This document shows positions 48,210-57,245 of a DNA stretch of 64,000 nucleotides, in pieces. Where the stretch lies: NCBI RefSeq assembly GCF_020782115.1, contig NZ_JAJGMW010000014.1, forward strand, positions 55,998 to 119,997. Reading direction: 5' to 3'. The stretch is from Leeuwenhoekiella parthenopeia (GTDB lineage Bacteria; Bacteroidota; Bacteroidia; Flavobacteriales; Flavobacteriaceae). Position 1 is the first letter of the stretch. The number at the start of each line of letters is the position of its first letter. The notes below the pieces were generated by a model. It searched no databases. It worked only from the letters and a program-made list of their open reading frames with translations, and was not told the origin of the DNA. Both the position numbers and the translations under genes were made by a program.

Positions 48210-48944
48210 TTAAACAATTTTATTGATTTTTTCAATAAGCTTACTCATATCGCTTTGCAGCTTATCTACCTGACTTTCCAGGTGTTTCACGCGGTTGTTG
48301 GCATCCATATCAATCACGTTCAGCGAACTGGTGATTTTACCGCGAACGATAAGGATCTCCAGGATATTCTCGAGTTGGTAAGAAATACTTTCGTATTTAC
48401 TGTTGTCGCTTATGAGAATAAGTGCATCGTTAGGAAGGTCTTTTTTAATACGTTTGGTAAGTACCGATTTTGGAGTTACAATCACAGCAACAGATCCGTC
48501 AAGGATTTCGCTAAGATCGTCAACATGTTGCGTAATCAGGATGTCTCCGTGCATCAGCGTGGGCATCATACTGTCGCCTTCAACCTCAAATAATTTTTGA
48601 CCTTCAACAGGTTCGTACCCGGGTAATTTAAACATAGCAAGGGTAGAGAGCCATTGCTCATTGTCTCTGTTCTCAATAAAGCCTGCTCGGGCTTCAACAT
48701 CAATTAGCGGAACAAAACCGTTTGAAATATTAATCATCACCGAATTGTGTGAACCCTTTAGAATACGATCTGTAGGAACACTATACAGGCGGCTTAAGGT
48801 AAGCAGGTGATCTGTGGTAATAGAATTCTGACCGTTTTCGATTAGGGAGTATGCTCCCTGGGTGATACCCAGTTCAGCAGCCACTTTCTTCTGTGATAGT
48901 GCGGCTTGTTCCCGGAGGGATTTAAGTTGTTTGGAAATAGACAT
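48210..48944 (-). CDS. XRE/S24 LexA-like repressor
   Basis: 244 residues. N-terminal Cro/C1 helix-turn-helix (about 1-62: LREQAALSQKKVAAELGITQGAYSLIENG). The C-terminal S24 peptidase domain includes FEVEGDSMMPTLMHGDILI (nucleophile Ser125) and VLTKRIKK (general base probably Lys164). An Ala-Gly dipeptide (EARAGFI, 87-88) between the two domains fits the self-cleavage site of LexA/CI repressors. The final 30 residues form a coiled coil. A palindrome sits in its promoter, suggesting autorepression. Likely damage- or stress-responsive; the regulon is unknown. Confidence 0.85.
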   Translation of the reverse strand: MSISKQLKSLREQAALSQKKVAAELGITQGAYSLIENGQNSITTDHLLTLSRLYSVPTDRILKGSHNSVMINISNGFVPLIDVEARAGFIENRDNEQWLSTLAMFKLPGYEPVEGQKLFEVEGDSMMPTLMHGDILITQHVDDLSEILDGSVAVIVTPKSVLTKRIKKDLPNDALILISDNSKYESISYQLENILEILIVRGKITSSLNVIDMDANNRVKHLESQVDKLQSDMSKLIEKINKIV

Positions 48945-48980
48945 TTAAGTTAGCTTAGGGACTGTTAGTTTATATCTTAA

Positions 48981-49005
48981 CAAATATAGTTTTTTTAACC
49001 GGTTA
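48981..49005 (-). promoter_or_regulatory. Promoter of the XRE/S24 gene with palindrome TAACCGGTTA
   Basis: Minus-strand TATATTTG (48988-48981) fits TAnnTTTG. TAACCGGTTA at 48996-49005 is a perfect 10-bp palindrome 7 nt upstream of the box, in the -33 to -7 interval. A clear TTG is missing. It is a natural candidate for the regulator's own operator. Confidence 0.5.
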
Positions 49006-49370
49006 TATTGTTTATAATTATATTTTTAGCTGTTTATTCCTATTAAATGAAAAAAACAAAGATACTTTTGCGTATTTAATGGCTTTTTGTTTAAAAACCG
49101 ATAATTATTCAGTATTTCACGGATAAATACGATAATGCAATATGTTTTTTAAACCTCATTCAGGATTTTATAATCCTGTGCCAGGCCGAATGAAGGTTTT
49201 TATCTTCTGAAAATCTGTTGTTTGGCTTATTTGTACGATAAATTGCAGGGAGGTCGTTGATTAAACATGTCTTCGTTTTGACACTAAGAGACAAACCAAA
49301 CCAGACATTTTGTGGAAATATTATTGAAAATTTGACGGCATTTTCAGACTTTCAGATTAGATAGAAATAC

Positions 49371-49378
49371 TATTTTTG
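49371..49378 (+). promoter_or_regulatory. -7-like box directly before guaA
   Basis: TATTTTTG, a perfect -7 consensus, ends 3 nt before the guaA ATG. No TTG lies 17-23 nt upstream. If used, the mRNA would be leaderless. Confidence 0.3.
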
Positions 49379-49381
49379 CCT

Positions 49382-50914
49382 ATGCAAAATAACGTACTCA
49401 TTCTAGACTTTGGTTCGCAGTACACCCAATTGATCGCAAGGCGCATCAGGGAACTCAACATCTTCTGCGAAATTAAACCCTACAACAAATTACCCGAAGA
49501 TTTAAGCAGCTACAAGGCTGTTATACTTTCGGGATCACCCAGTTCTGTAAGAGCAGAAGACGCTCCACATCCAGACTTATCTCAGATACGCGGTAAAAAG
49601 CCGATGCTTGGGGTTTGCTATGGTGCACAATATCTGGCCCATTTTCACGGAGGTGAAGTAGGGCAATCCAATACCCGCGAATATGGCCGGGCTAACCTCT
49701 CTATGGTTAAGGAAGATGAAGCCTTTTTTGAAGGCGTTGAAGCGGGTAGCCAGGTTTGGATGAGCCATAGTGATACCATAAAAAAATTACCAACCGGAGC
49801 GGTAAAACTGGCCAGTACCCACGATGTGGAATACGCGGCTTACCGCATTGAAGGTGAGCAAACCTATGCCATTCAGTTTCACCCCGAGGTATATCATTCT
49901 ACAGACGGTAAACGTATACTTGAAAATTTTCTGGTTAACATTGCCGGGGTTGCGCAAAGCTGGACACCAGATAGTTTTGTAGACACTACCGTAGATCAGT
50001 TAAAAAAGAAGCTGGGTGACGACAAGGTTATTCTGGGACTTTCTGGAGGCGTAGACAGCTCGGTTGCCGCTATGCTGCTGCACAAGGCAATTGGTAAAAA
50101 CCTGCACTGTATTTTTGTAAATAACGGCTTACTCCGTAAAAACGAATTTTCAGAAGTACTTAAACAATATGAAGGAATGGGGCTTAACGTTAAGGGCGTT
50201 GATGCTTCCAAACGTTTCCTCGATGCCCTTGCCGGCAAGAGTGATCCTGAAGAAAAACGCAAAACCATTGGTCGTGTGTTTATCGAGGTCTTTGACGATG
50301 AAGCCCATCAGGTAGAAAATGCAAAATGGCTCGCTCAGGGTACCATTTATCCCGATGTTATTGAATCGGTCTCTGCAACCGGCGGCCCTTCAGCAACCAT
50401 AAAATCACACCACAATGTAGGAGGTTTACCCAATTTTATGAAGTTGCAGGTCGTAGAGCCCTTGCGTATGCTGTTTAAAGACGAAGTACGCCGTGTGGGC
50501 GCCAGTATGGATATGAATCCAACGTTGCTAGGGAGACATCCGTTTCCTGGTCCCGGCCTTGCCATTAGAATTCTGGGAGATATCACCGCAGAGAAAGTGC
50601 GTATCCTGCAGGAAGTTGATGCGATATTCATCAATGGCCTTCGCGACTGGGGTCTTTACGATCAGGTCTGGCAGGCAGGTGCCATGCTTTTACCGGTAGA
50701 TTCGGTAGGGGTGATGGGAGATGAGCGTACCTATGAGAAATGTGTAGCCTTGCGGGCTGTTGAAAGTACAGACGGAATGACTGCAGACTGGGTGAATCTG
50801 CCTTATAACTTCCTCCAAAAAGTATCAAATGATATAATAAATAAAGTAAAGGGCGTTAATAGAGTAGTCTATGACATCAGTTCAAAACCGCCTGCTACAA
50901 TAGAATGGGAATAA
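49382..50914 (+). CDS. guaA: GMP synthase (glutamine-hydrolysing)
   Basis: 510 residues from ATG 49382 (a TTG two codons upstream was rejected). Converts XMP to GMP. Class I glutamine amidotransferase with catalytic Cys79 ([12 protein letters not shown]) and His-Glu in [10 protein letters not shown], then an ATP-pyrophosphatase domain with PP-loop [12 protein letters not shown], and a dimerisation domain ending PPATIEWE. Completes guanine synthesis with guaB at 38.1 kb, 10 kb away. Downstream is the LysM/PBP gene, about 85 nt later. Confidence 0.97.
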   Translation: MQNNVLILDFGSQYTQLIARRIRELNIFCEIKPYNKLPEDLSSYKAVILSGSPSSVRAEDAPHPDLSQIRGKKPMLGVCYGAQYLAHFHGGEVGQSNTREYGRANLSMVKEDEAFFEGVEAGSQVWMSHSDTIKKLPTGAVKLASTHDVEYAAYRIEGEQTYAIQFHPEVYHSTDGKRILENFLVNIAGVAQSWTPDSFVDTTVDQLKKKLGDDKVILGLSGGVDSSVAAMLLHKAIGKNLHCIFVNNGLLRKNEFSEVLKQYEGMGLNVKGVDASKRFLDALAGKSDPEEKRKTIGRVFIEVFDDEAHQVENAKWLAQGTIYPDVIESVSATGGPSATIKSHHNVGGLPNFMKLQVVEPLRMLFKDEVRRVGASMDMNPTLLGRHPFPGPGLAIRILGDITAEKVRILQEVDAIFINGLRDWGLYDQVWQAGAMLLPVDSVGVMGDERTYEKCVALRAVESTDGMTADWVNLPYNFLQKVSNDIINKVKGVNRVVYDISSKPPATIEWE

Positions 50915-50999
50915 GAACCGGCAGAAAGCCTTAGTTTACTTCCTCCAAACACAATTGGGTATGGTATTGGTATTGATTTTTAGAAATAATTTAAAAATA

Positions 51000-52979
51000 A
51001 TGAGAAACCTAAGTGTTCTATTTCTATTCCTTTTTATGGTATTCAGTTGCTCCAGTATCGGTCAGCAGACCTACTCGAGTCACCGGGTGCAGGACGGGGA
51101 AACCATTTCGGCTATTGCCAATAAATACAATGTTACGGTTTACGAGATTTATCGCCTGAATCCGGAAGCTAAAAACCGAATTTATCCCGGTCTTGTTCTT
51201 ATTTTACCCGGCGGTCAGTCTGATCCCGGAAACTCAGAACTAAGTGCAGACGGTAAGTTTATCCTGCATACTATTGCTAAAGGTGAAACCTTGTATAAGC
51301 TTTCCAAAAAATACGAGGTGTCTGAAACCGATATCAAACGCTATAACACGCATTTGTATACTGCCGAACTGCGAAGCGGCGAGGTGGTTAAAGTACCGAA
51401 TACCAAAACCCGGACCGAGGTTTCTGAAGATACCGGCAAACCTGCGGTTACAAACCGAAAACACATCGTCAAGCCTAAAGAAACCAAGTATGGTCTGGCC
51501 GCGATGTATGGGATTACGATTCAGGAGCTTGAGTCTATGAATCCTGAAATCAAAAACGGACTTCAGATAGGCGCAATTCTCAATGTACCCGATAAATCGT
51601 ACTCTAACGATGCGGTTCTTGAAGATGGAACCTATGCGTTTTATGAGGTAAAGCCACAGGAAACGCTTTTCAGTCTTACCCGCAGATGGGATATGAGTGA
51701 AGAGCAGCTGGTACGACTCAATCCTGCCTTGAAGGAAGGTCTTAAAAACGGAATGATTCTAAAATTGCCCAAGGGCAAGCTTTCTGAAGAGGTAAGTCTT
51801 GATGTTAGCGGCGGGGCAGTAAAACTTTCAGATAACCTCACTAATCTCAGTACAAAAAATGTAGCGGTGATGCTGCCTTTTAATTTGGGCAAAACCAAAA
51901 CCGATACCAGTGATATCGCGCGCCAGGTTTTAAAACGGGACCGGGTGATGAATATCGCTTTAGATTTTTACAGCGGCGTCCTTATGGCTGCAGATTCGGC
52001 AAAAGCATTAGGTATATCAACCAATCTGCACGTTTTTGACACGCAGTATGATCGCAATGATGGCCAGGCTGCCAATGATCGTAAAATAGAAAGCATTTTG
52101 CGGGGTAATGACTTTGCAAAAATGAATGTGGTAATTGGTCCGTTGTTAACCAGCAATGTAGAAAAAACCAGTCGTTTGTTAAGAGATCGTGCCATCCCGG
52201 TAGTATCGCCTATTGTTCCCGAAGTTGAAATGCAGGCCAATTTGTTTCAGTCCAGACCGGCCGATAAAATTTTGAAAGAACAGATGTTGCGTTACATCAA
52301 ACAGGAGGGAAGAGGTAAGAATATAGTGATTGTTGCAGACGGTAAAAATCAGGCTACCAAAAATCAGCTGTTGGCCTTGTATCCCGATGCTAAGGTCGTT
52401 TTTCCTAAAGGTGAAAATGGCGCAGGTTACGTGAGTGCCTCAAACCTCGCGTCAAAATTGTCTTCGACTATTGAGAACTGGGTGATCTTAGAAAGTAATG
52501 ATGTGGCTCTTATCAGTAATGTGACTACCAGCCTTTCCACGCAACTGGGAGGTAAGCGCATCACCCTGCTCACTACCGATAAAGGTTCGGCTTACGAAAG
52601 CGATGATGTTTCAAACATAACCCTGATGAAGCTTAATTTTCACTTTCCGTCTGTTGACCGCGCGTATACCGAAAAGCAGCTTTCATTTATCAATGCCTAC
52701 AAAGCGAAATACGGTTATGAGCCCAGCAGCTATGCAGTAAGAGGTTATGATCTTACTTTTGATACCCTGCTTAGACTGGCAGCAGCTGAAAGTTTATATG
52801 AGGCCGCAGAAGCCGGTTACAGTACGCAGTACGTAGAGAATAAGTTTCATTATATACAGGATCCGGTTTCTTCGGGATATTATAACAATTCGGCTTATAT
52901 TCTAAAGTTTGGAGAAGATTTGCAGGAGATCGTGGTAGAAATTCCGGAAACGGCTACCAGTACTTATTTAAAAGACTAA
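51000..52979 (+). CDS. LysM repeats fused to a periplasmic-binding-like domain
   Basis: About 659 residues from ATG 51000 (an earlier in-frame ATG at 50955 adds no signal features). Lipoprotein-like signal MRNLSVLFLFLFMVFSCSS. Four LysM units of about 45 residues follow (HRVQDGETISAIANKYNVT..., HTIAKGETLYKLSKKYEVS..., HIVKPKETKYGLAAMYGIT..., YEVKPQETLFSLTRRWDMS...). The C-terminal 370 residues resemble a type 1 periplasmic-binding protein (VAVMLPF...LDFYSGVLMAAD...VVIGPLLTSN). LysM units bind peptidoglycan; the second part may sense or hold a small ligand. Stops 2 nt before the OsmC gene. Confidence 0.88.
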   Translation: MRNLSVLFLFLFMVFSCSSIGQQTYSSHRVQDGETISAIANKYNVTVYEIYRLNPEAKNRIYPGLVLILPGGQSDPGNSELSADGKFILHTIAKGETLYKLSKKYEVSETDIKRYNTHLYTAELRSGEVVKVPNTKTRTEVSEDTGKPAVTNRKHIVKPKETKYGLAAMYGITIQELESMNPEIKNGLQIGAILNVPDKSYSNDAVLEDGTYAFYEVKPQETLFSLTRRWDMSEEQLVRLNPALKEGLKNGMILKLPKGKLSEEVSLDVSGGAVKLSDNLTNLSTKNVAVMLPFNLGKTKTDTSDIARQVLKRDRVMNIALDFYSGVLMAADSAKALGISTNLHVFDTQYDRNDGQAANDRKIESILRGNDFAKMNVVIGPLLTSNVEKTSRLLRDRAIPVVSPIVPEVEMQANLFQSRPADKILKEQMLRYIKQEGRGKNIVIVADGKNQATKNQLLALYPDAKVVFPKGENGAGYVSASNLASKLSSTIENWVILESNDVALISNVTTSLSTQLGGKRITLLTTDKGSAYESDDVSNITLMKLNFHFPSVDRAYTEKQLSFINAYKAKYGYEPSSYAVRGYDLTFDTLLRLAAAESLYEAAEAGYSTQYVENKFHYIQDPVSSGYYNNSAYILKFGEDLQEIVVEIPETATSTYLKD

Positions 52980-52981
52980 AA

Positions 52982-53386
52982 ATGACCAGTAAAGTAGTTT
53001 ATCTTGGTGAATTGCGCACTTCTTGTGAGCATGTACAATCGGGCAATACCTTTATCACCGATGCTCCTGTTGATAATAACGGCAAGGGTGAGGCATTCTC
53101 ACCTACAGACACGGTTGCTACGGCTTTAGCCAGTTGTATGCTTACGGTAATGGGAATTAAGGCAAATCAAATGGGCGCACCAGACCTTAAAGGATCGATT
53201 GCCGAAGTCACCAAAATTATGGCAGCAGAGCCACGCAGAATCTCTAACATTGAGGTAAAGCTTACGTTGTATGGCATAGCCGAAGAAAAGACGCGTAAGA
53301 TTCTTGAGAATACCGCGCGCACCTGTCCGGTGCTGCAAAGCTTACACCCCGATATGGAAAAAGCGGTTTTCTTTGATTGGAAATAA
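52982..53386 (+). CDS. OsmC-family peroxiredoxin-like protein
   Basis: 134 residues. The OsmC/Ohr fold with two conserved Cys, Cys52 in LASCMLTVMGIKA and Cys115 in TARTCPVLQSL, plus the region GEAFSPTDTVATALASC. Reduces organic peroxides or hydroperoxides through these Cys; the exact subgroup (OsmC, Ohr or YhfA) is not settled. It follows the LysM/PBP gene within 2 nt, so the two are co-transcribed, and ends at a bidirectional terminator. Confidence 0.88.
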   Translation: MTSKVVYLGELRTSCEHVQSGNTFITDAPVDNNGKGEAFSPTDTVATALASCMLTVMGIKANQMGAPDLKGSIAEVTKIMAAEPRRISNIEVKLTLYGIAEEKTRKILENTARTCPVLQSLHPDMEKAVFFDWK

Positions 53387-53496
53387 AACTGAATCCATAC
53401 CAATTCAAGCTAAGCTGTAATTGTTCAGTAAAGGAGCAGTTATTTCATTAGTCGCTAGTCTGGCTTTCAAATAGTTCAGCTTTTAGCGCAACCAAT

Positions 53497-53526
53497 AAAA
53501 AACCCGGTCGATTGACCGGGTTTTTT
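53497..53526. terminator. Bidirectional terminator between the OsmC and rplT genes
   Basis: CCCGGTC / GACCGGG stem with loop GATT, flanked by A-tract and T-tract, serving both convergent transcripts. Confidence 0.88.
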
Positions 53527-53565
53527 GTTCTAAGCGGAGTATTGTTAATTAATTAGGCGTTAGCC

Positions 53566-53910
53566 CTATTTTACTTTATTTACGATTGCTTCAAAAGCTT
53601 CCGGGTGATTCATTGCTAAATCTGCAAGTACCTTACGGTTAAGTTCGATGTTTGCAGCTTTAACTTTACCCATAAACTGAGAATAAGACAAACCGTGCAT
53701 ACGGGCACCTGCATTAATACGGGCAATCCATAACGAACGGAAGTTTCTCTTCTTTTGACGACGGTCGCGGTATGCATAAAGCATAGCCTTTTCAACCGCA
53801 TTTTTAGCAACGGTGTAGACGTTTTTACGTCTTCCAAAGTAACCTTTGGCCTGCTTCATTACCTTTTTTCTACGGGCTCTTGAAGCAACTGAATTTACTG
53901 ATCTTGGCAT
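53566..53910 (-). CDS. rplT: Ribosomal protein L20
   Basis: 114 residues, near the usual 117. Basic N-terminus [32 protein letters not shown], then [20 protein letters not shown] and the conserved tail [19 protein letters not shown]. Assembly protein of the 50S subunit. Last gene of thrS-infC-rpmI-rplT. The 105 nt before it contain a hairpin that may be autoregulatory. Confidence 0.98.
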   Translation of the reverse strand: MPRSVNSVASRARRKKVMKQAKGYFGRRKNVYTVAKNAVEKAMLYAYRDRRQKKRNFRSLWIARINAGARMHGLSYSQFMGKVKAANIELNRKVLADLAMNHPEAFEAIVNKVK

Positions 53911-53952
53911 AATTTAATTGTTTTTGTAGCAGGCGAACCTTACGGTCACTTT

Positions 53953-53972
53953 CAAAACGTATTACCGTTTTG
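53953..53972 (-). promoter_or_regulatory. Hairpin in the rpmI-rplT spacer
   Basis: CAAAACG (53953-53959) and CGTTTTG (53966-53972) form a 7-bp stem with a 6-nt loop. Two copies of GACCGTAA occur around it on the minus strand. L20 autoregulates its operon in other bacteria; a similar role here is only suggested. Confidence 0.35.
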
Positions 53973-54015
53973 CCCAACTCCAGGGTTTATAAAATAATTT
54001 GAACCGGTTACGGTC

Positions 54016-54213
54016 TTATTTAAGACGTAACATAATTTTTACGTTATTCTCGTCTGCTTTGTGTACCAAAGTATCGTGAGTTAACGCAAGCTTACGTTTC
54101 TTAGACTTTTTTGTCAAGATGTGACTCTTAAACGCATGCTTTCTTTTGATTTTACCAGTACCTGTAAGCTTGAAACGCTTTTTAGCACTGCCTTTTGTTT
54201 TCATTTTAGGCAT
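54016..54213 (-). CDS. rpmI: Ribosomal protein L35
   Basis: 65 residues, the normal length, [46 protein letters not shown] sequence with a very basic first half. Part of the large ribosomal subunit. It lies between infC and rplT, the standard order. A 12-bp stem-loop is in the spacer upstream. Confidence 0.98.
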   Translation of the reverse strand: MPKMKTKGSAKKRFKLTGTGKIKRKHAFKSHILTKKSKKRKLALTHDTLVHKADENNVKIMLRLK

Positions 54214-54285
54214 AATTCCTAGTTTATTTAATTATTCCGCTTATTGTCTTTGATTTTGAAGCAAAGCGAATTTACTATCAAAATC

Positions 54286-54314
54286 AATCCCGGCCTTTAA
54301 AAAAGGACGGGATT
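54286..54314 (-). promoter_or_regulatory. Stem-loop in the infC-rpmI spacer
   Basis: AATCCCG-G-CCTTT (54286-54298) pairs with AAAGG-A-CGGGATT (54302-54314) around a 3-nt loop AAA, with a single mismatch. No T-run follows on the minus strand, so it is a regulatory or processing hairpin rather than a terminator. Confidence 0.45.
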
Positions 54315-54337
54315 TAAATTTATAAATTGCCGTTAGG

Positions 54338-54895
54338 CTATTTTGTCTTTTTAGGAGCCATAAACATAATCATACGTTTACCCTCTAACTTAGGCATCTG
54401 CTCAACTTTGCCAAAATCCTCAAGATCCTGAGCTAATCTTAATAGCAAAATCTGACCCTGATCTTTATATATGATTGATCGTCCTTTAAAGAATACATAG
54501 GCTTTTAATTTTGCTCCTTCTTCAAGGAATTTCTGAGCGTGCTTCTTTTTAAACTCATAATCGTGATCATCGGTATTTGGACCAAAACGAATTTCTTTAA
54601 CGACAACTTTAGAAGCTTTTGCCTTAATGGCTTTTTCACGCTTCTTCTGCTCGTAAACGAATTTCTTGTAATCCATCACCTTACAAACAGGTGGTTCGGC
54701 ATTTGGTGATATTTCAACCAAATCTAATTCCTGTTCATTAGCGATTTCTAATGCCTTACTGGTAGGATAAACCCCCATTTCTACATTATCTCCAACAAGC
54801 CGTACCTCACGGGCACGTATTTTTTGGTTGATGTTGTGCTGGTCTTGTTTCTGGACTCTTGCGGGCCCTTTTGATCTTTTTCTACGTATTGCTAT
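54338..54895 (-). CDS. infC: Translation initiation factor IF-3, AUA start
   Basis: About 185 residues if it starts at ATA 54895-54893. Reading this frame gives (M)[18 protein letters not shown] then [18 protein letters not shown], the true IF-3 N-domain, before the first ATG at 54778. The ATG product would lack the first 39 residues. There is no ATG, GTG or TTG between the frame's upstream stop and that region; ATA at 54895 or 54901 are the only plausible starts. The C-domain includes KIMDYKKF-like [18 protein letters not shown] and [21 protein letters not shown]. Non-AUG starts in infC serve autoregulation in E. coli. It lies about 16 nt after thrS. Confidence 0.9.
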   Translation of the reverse strand: MAIRRKRSKGPARVQKQDQHNINQKIRAREVRLVGDNVEMGVYPTSKALEIANEQELDLVEISPNAEPPVCKVMDYKKFVYEQKKREKAIKAKASKVVVKEIRFGPNTDDHDYEFKKKHAQKFLEEGAKLKAYVFFKGRSIIYKDQGQILLLRLAQDLEDFGKVEQMPKLEGKRMIMFMAPKKTK

Positions 54896-54911
54896 GGCTA
54901 TAAAATTTTAA

Positions 54912-56858
54912 TTAAACTTCAAACTTTTTTAAGGTCTTGCTGATTTCGGTTTCAATCACGCCTGCAAAATCTGCTACTGACATCGTGCCTAAATCCTCAC
55001 CCCCATGTCTACGTACAGAAACCGTACCATCTTTGGCTTCTTTCTCACCAATGATCAACATATAGGGTAATTTTTGCATTTCGGCCTCCCGAATCTTACG
55101 ACCCATTGTTTCTCCACGGTCGTCAATGGTAGCGCGAATTTCGTGATTTTCTAATAATTCTAAAACATTTTGAGCGTATTTCTCATAATTCTCGCTGAGC
55201 GTGAGTACGATGGCCTGCTGAGGCATAAGCCACAGCGGAAAGTTCCCCCCTGTATGCTCCAGTAAAATGGCTACAAAGCGTTCCATACTGCCAAAGGGCG
55301 CACGGTGTATCATAACCGGGCGGTGTTCTTCATTGTCACTGCCTTTATAGCTGAGTTCAAAACGTTCGGGCAGATTATAATCTACCTGAATAGTACCTAA
55401 CTGCCAGCTTCTTCCCAATGCATCTTTCACCATAAAGTCAAGCTTTGGCCCATAGAATGCGGCTTCACCGGTTTCTATAACGTAATTAAGGCCTTTGGTT
55501 TTGGCAGCATTGATAATTGCAGTTTCAGCCTTCTCCCAGTTGGCATCAGAGCCGATGTATTTTTCTTTATTCTCGGGATCGCGTAAAGATACCTGCGCAG
55601 TAAAGTTTTCAAAGCCAAGAGAGCCAAATACGTACAGTACCAGATCAATCACTTTCATAAACTCTTCATCCAGCTGGTCTGGAGTACAGAATATGTGTGC
55701 ATCATCCTGAGTAAAGCCACGTACACGGGTAAGACCGTGCAGTTCACCACTTTGCTCATAGCGGTACACGGTACCAAATTCAGCAAAACGTTTGGGTAAA
55801 TCGCGGTAGCTCCACTGTTGCGAATTGTAAATCTCGCAGTGATGTGGGCAGTTCATAGGTTTTAGCAGGAATTCTTCCCCTTCAGCAGGAGTTTTAATGG
55901 GCTGAAAGCTGTCTTCCCCGTATTTGGCATAGTGCCCGGAGGTGACATACAATTCTTTCTGACCGATGTGTGGAGAAACCACCATTTCGTAACCTGCTTT
56001 TTTTTGAGCAGCTTTTAAAAAGTTTTCCAGACGCTCCCGCAAAGCGGCACCTTTAGGCAGCCATAATGGCAGTCCCTGACCCACTTTCTGCGAAAACGTG
56101 AAAAGCTGAAGTTCTTTCCCCAGTTTGCGATGGTCTCGTTTTTTAGCTTCTTCAAGCAATTCGAGGTATTCTTTAAGGTCTTTCTGCTTGGGGAAGGAGA
56201 TACCGTACACGCGGGTAAGCTGCGGTTTGTTCTCATCACCACGCCAGTAGGCACCGGCAACACTCATCAATTTAACCGCCTTTACAAAAGCCGTGTTGGG
56301 CAGGTGACCACCCCGGCACAAATCGGTAAAGGTATCGTGATCGCAAAAAGTGATGCTTCCGTCTTCCAGGTTTTCAATCAATTCAACCTTATACGGGTTA
56401 TTCTGTTTTTTGTAAAACTCAAGTGCATCTGCTTTAGAAACACTGCGCATGCTAAACTCGTGCTTGCCGCGTGCGATTTCAAGCATTTTGTCTTCGATCT
56501 TTTTAAAGTCGTTTTCGCTTAGCGAACGATCTCCCAGATCAACATCATAGTAAAAACCTTTTTCAATGGCGGGACCAATGGTTAGCTTAACTCCCGGATA
56601 CAATTCTTCAAGCGCCTGCGCGAGAATGTGTGCCGAAGAGTGCCAAAAGGCTTTTTTTCCTTCCTCATCGTTCCAGGTAAAAAGAACCAGCGCACCATCT
56701 GTGGTAAGGGGAGTGGTGATTTCAACGGTTTGCCCGTTGTATTTGGCAGAAATCACGTTGCGCGCGAGCCCTGCACTGATGCTGTTTGCCACGTCAAAAG
56801 GAGTGACGCCGCTTTCAAATTCTTTTACACTGCCGTCTGGCAAAGTAACCTGGATCAT
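54912..56858 (-). CDS. thrS: Threonyl-tRNA synthetase
   Basis: 648 residues. TGS domain at the N-terminus ([20 protein letters not shown]), editing-domain signature [16 protein letters not shown], and GGHLPNT. The class II core has the motif [30 protein letters not shown] and [27 protein letters not shown], followed by an anticodon-binding domain ([20 protein letters not shown]). First gene of the thrS-infC-rpmI-rplT operon. A box TATCTTTG lies 20 nt upstream, but no -33 match. Confidence 0.98.
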   Translation of the reverse strand: MIQVTLPDGSVKEFESGVTPFDVANSISAGLARNVISAKYNGQTVEITTPLTTDGALVLFTWNDEEGKKAFWHSSAHILAQALEELYPGVKLTIGPAIEKGFYYDVDLGDRSLSENDFKKIEDKMLEIARGKHEFSMRSVSKADALEFYKKQNNPYKVELIENLEDGSITFCDHDTFTDLCRGGHLPNTAFVKAVKLMSVAGAYWRGDENKPQLTRVYGISFPKQKDLKEYLELLEEAKKRDHRKLGKELQLFTFSQKVGQGLPLWLPKGAALRERLENFLKAAQKKAGYEMVVSPHIGQKELYVTSGHYAKYGEDSFQPIKTPAEGEEFLLKPMNCPHHCEIYNSQQWSYRDLPKRFAEFGTVYRYEQSGELHGLTRVRGFTQDDAHIFCTPDQLDEEFMKVIDLVLYVFGSLGFENFTAQVSLRDPENKEKYIGSDANWEKAETAIINAAKTKGLNYVIETGEAAFYGPKLDFMVKDALGRSWQLGTIQVDYNLPERFELSYKGSDNEEHRPVMIHRAPFGSMERFVAILLEHTGGNFPLWLMPQQAIVLTLSENYEKYAQNVLELLENHEIRATIDDRGETMGRKIREAEMQKLPYMLIIGEKEAKDGTVSVRRHGGEDLGTMSVADFAGVIETEISKTLKKFEV

Positions 56859-57245
56859 AGTACAAAATTTAAGGCAGCAAAGATAAGGGCTTTCGGGCGA
56901 AAAACGGATGCCTGTTTTTAAAAATTAAAATGGAGCCCTAACTACAGGCAACGAACCTCAATTCCCATCAAAAATCAGCTTCTCAGATGATTGAAATTAG
57001 CAATTGGATTTTTATGAAATATACAGGTGCTTCATCGTGATTACTTTCCGGATATGCTCCTGACAAATCTGGAATAGGCCTGCCTTAAGACCCGGTGAAC
57101 ACCGAAACCTGTTTACTGTAGTTAAGCATTATAAGTTCGGAATAACCAAGAGTATCATCACTAAGGTCAGGTGCTCTGATTGACTGGTTTTAGGGAGTTT
57201 AGAGCTGCGTAATTTAGAAGAGTCGGGTTAAGCAGGTTTACTCTC
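56859..57245. other. Intergenic region between thrS and the esterase-like gene
   Basis: 387 nt. At the thrS side is a -7-like box TATCTTTG (56878-56885, minus). The rest has no intact gene. On the minus strand, two short frames look protein-like but lack start codons: one ends ...LSDDTLGYSELIMLNYSK..., the other IPDLSGAYPESNHDEAPVYF... They may be remnants of an eroded gene. No RNA gene or repeat was recognised. Confidence 0.45.

Larger units (their letters stand above)
48945..49381. other. Intergenic region between the XRE/S24 gene and guaA
   Basis: 437 nt without any convincing gene, strongly AT-rich. Contains the XRE/S24 promoter (48981-49005) and, at the other end, a TATTTTTG box just before guaA. 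No tRNA or other RNA could be recognised. The long gap could hide a small RNA, but no stable hairpin with T-run was seen. Confidence 0.55.

Noticed and set aside
48945..49381. Possible RNA gene in the gap before guaA
   Set aside because: No cloverleaf, long stem or terminator was seen; composition is plain AT-rich intergenic.
54338..54778. IF-3 starting at the first ATG
   Set aside because: This removes the conserved N-domain that reads through in the same frame upstream; the AUA start fits better.
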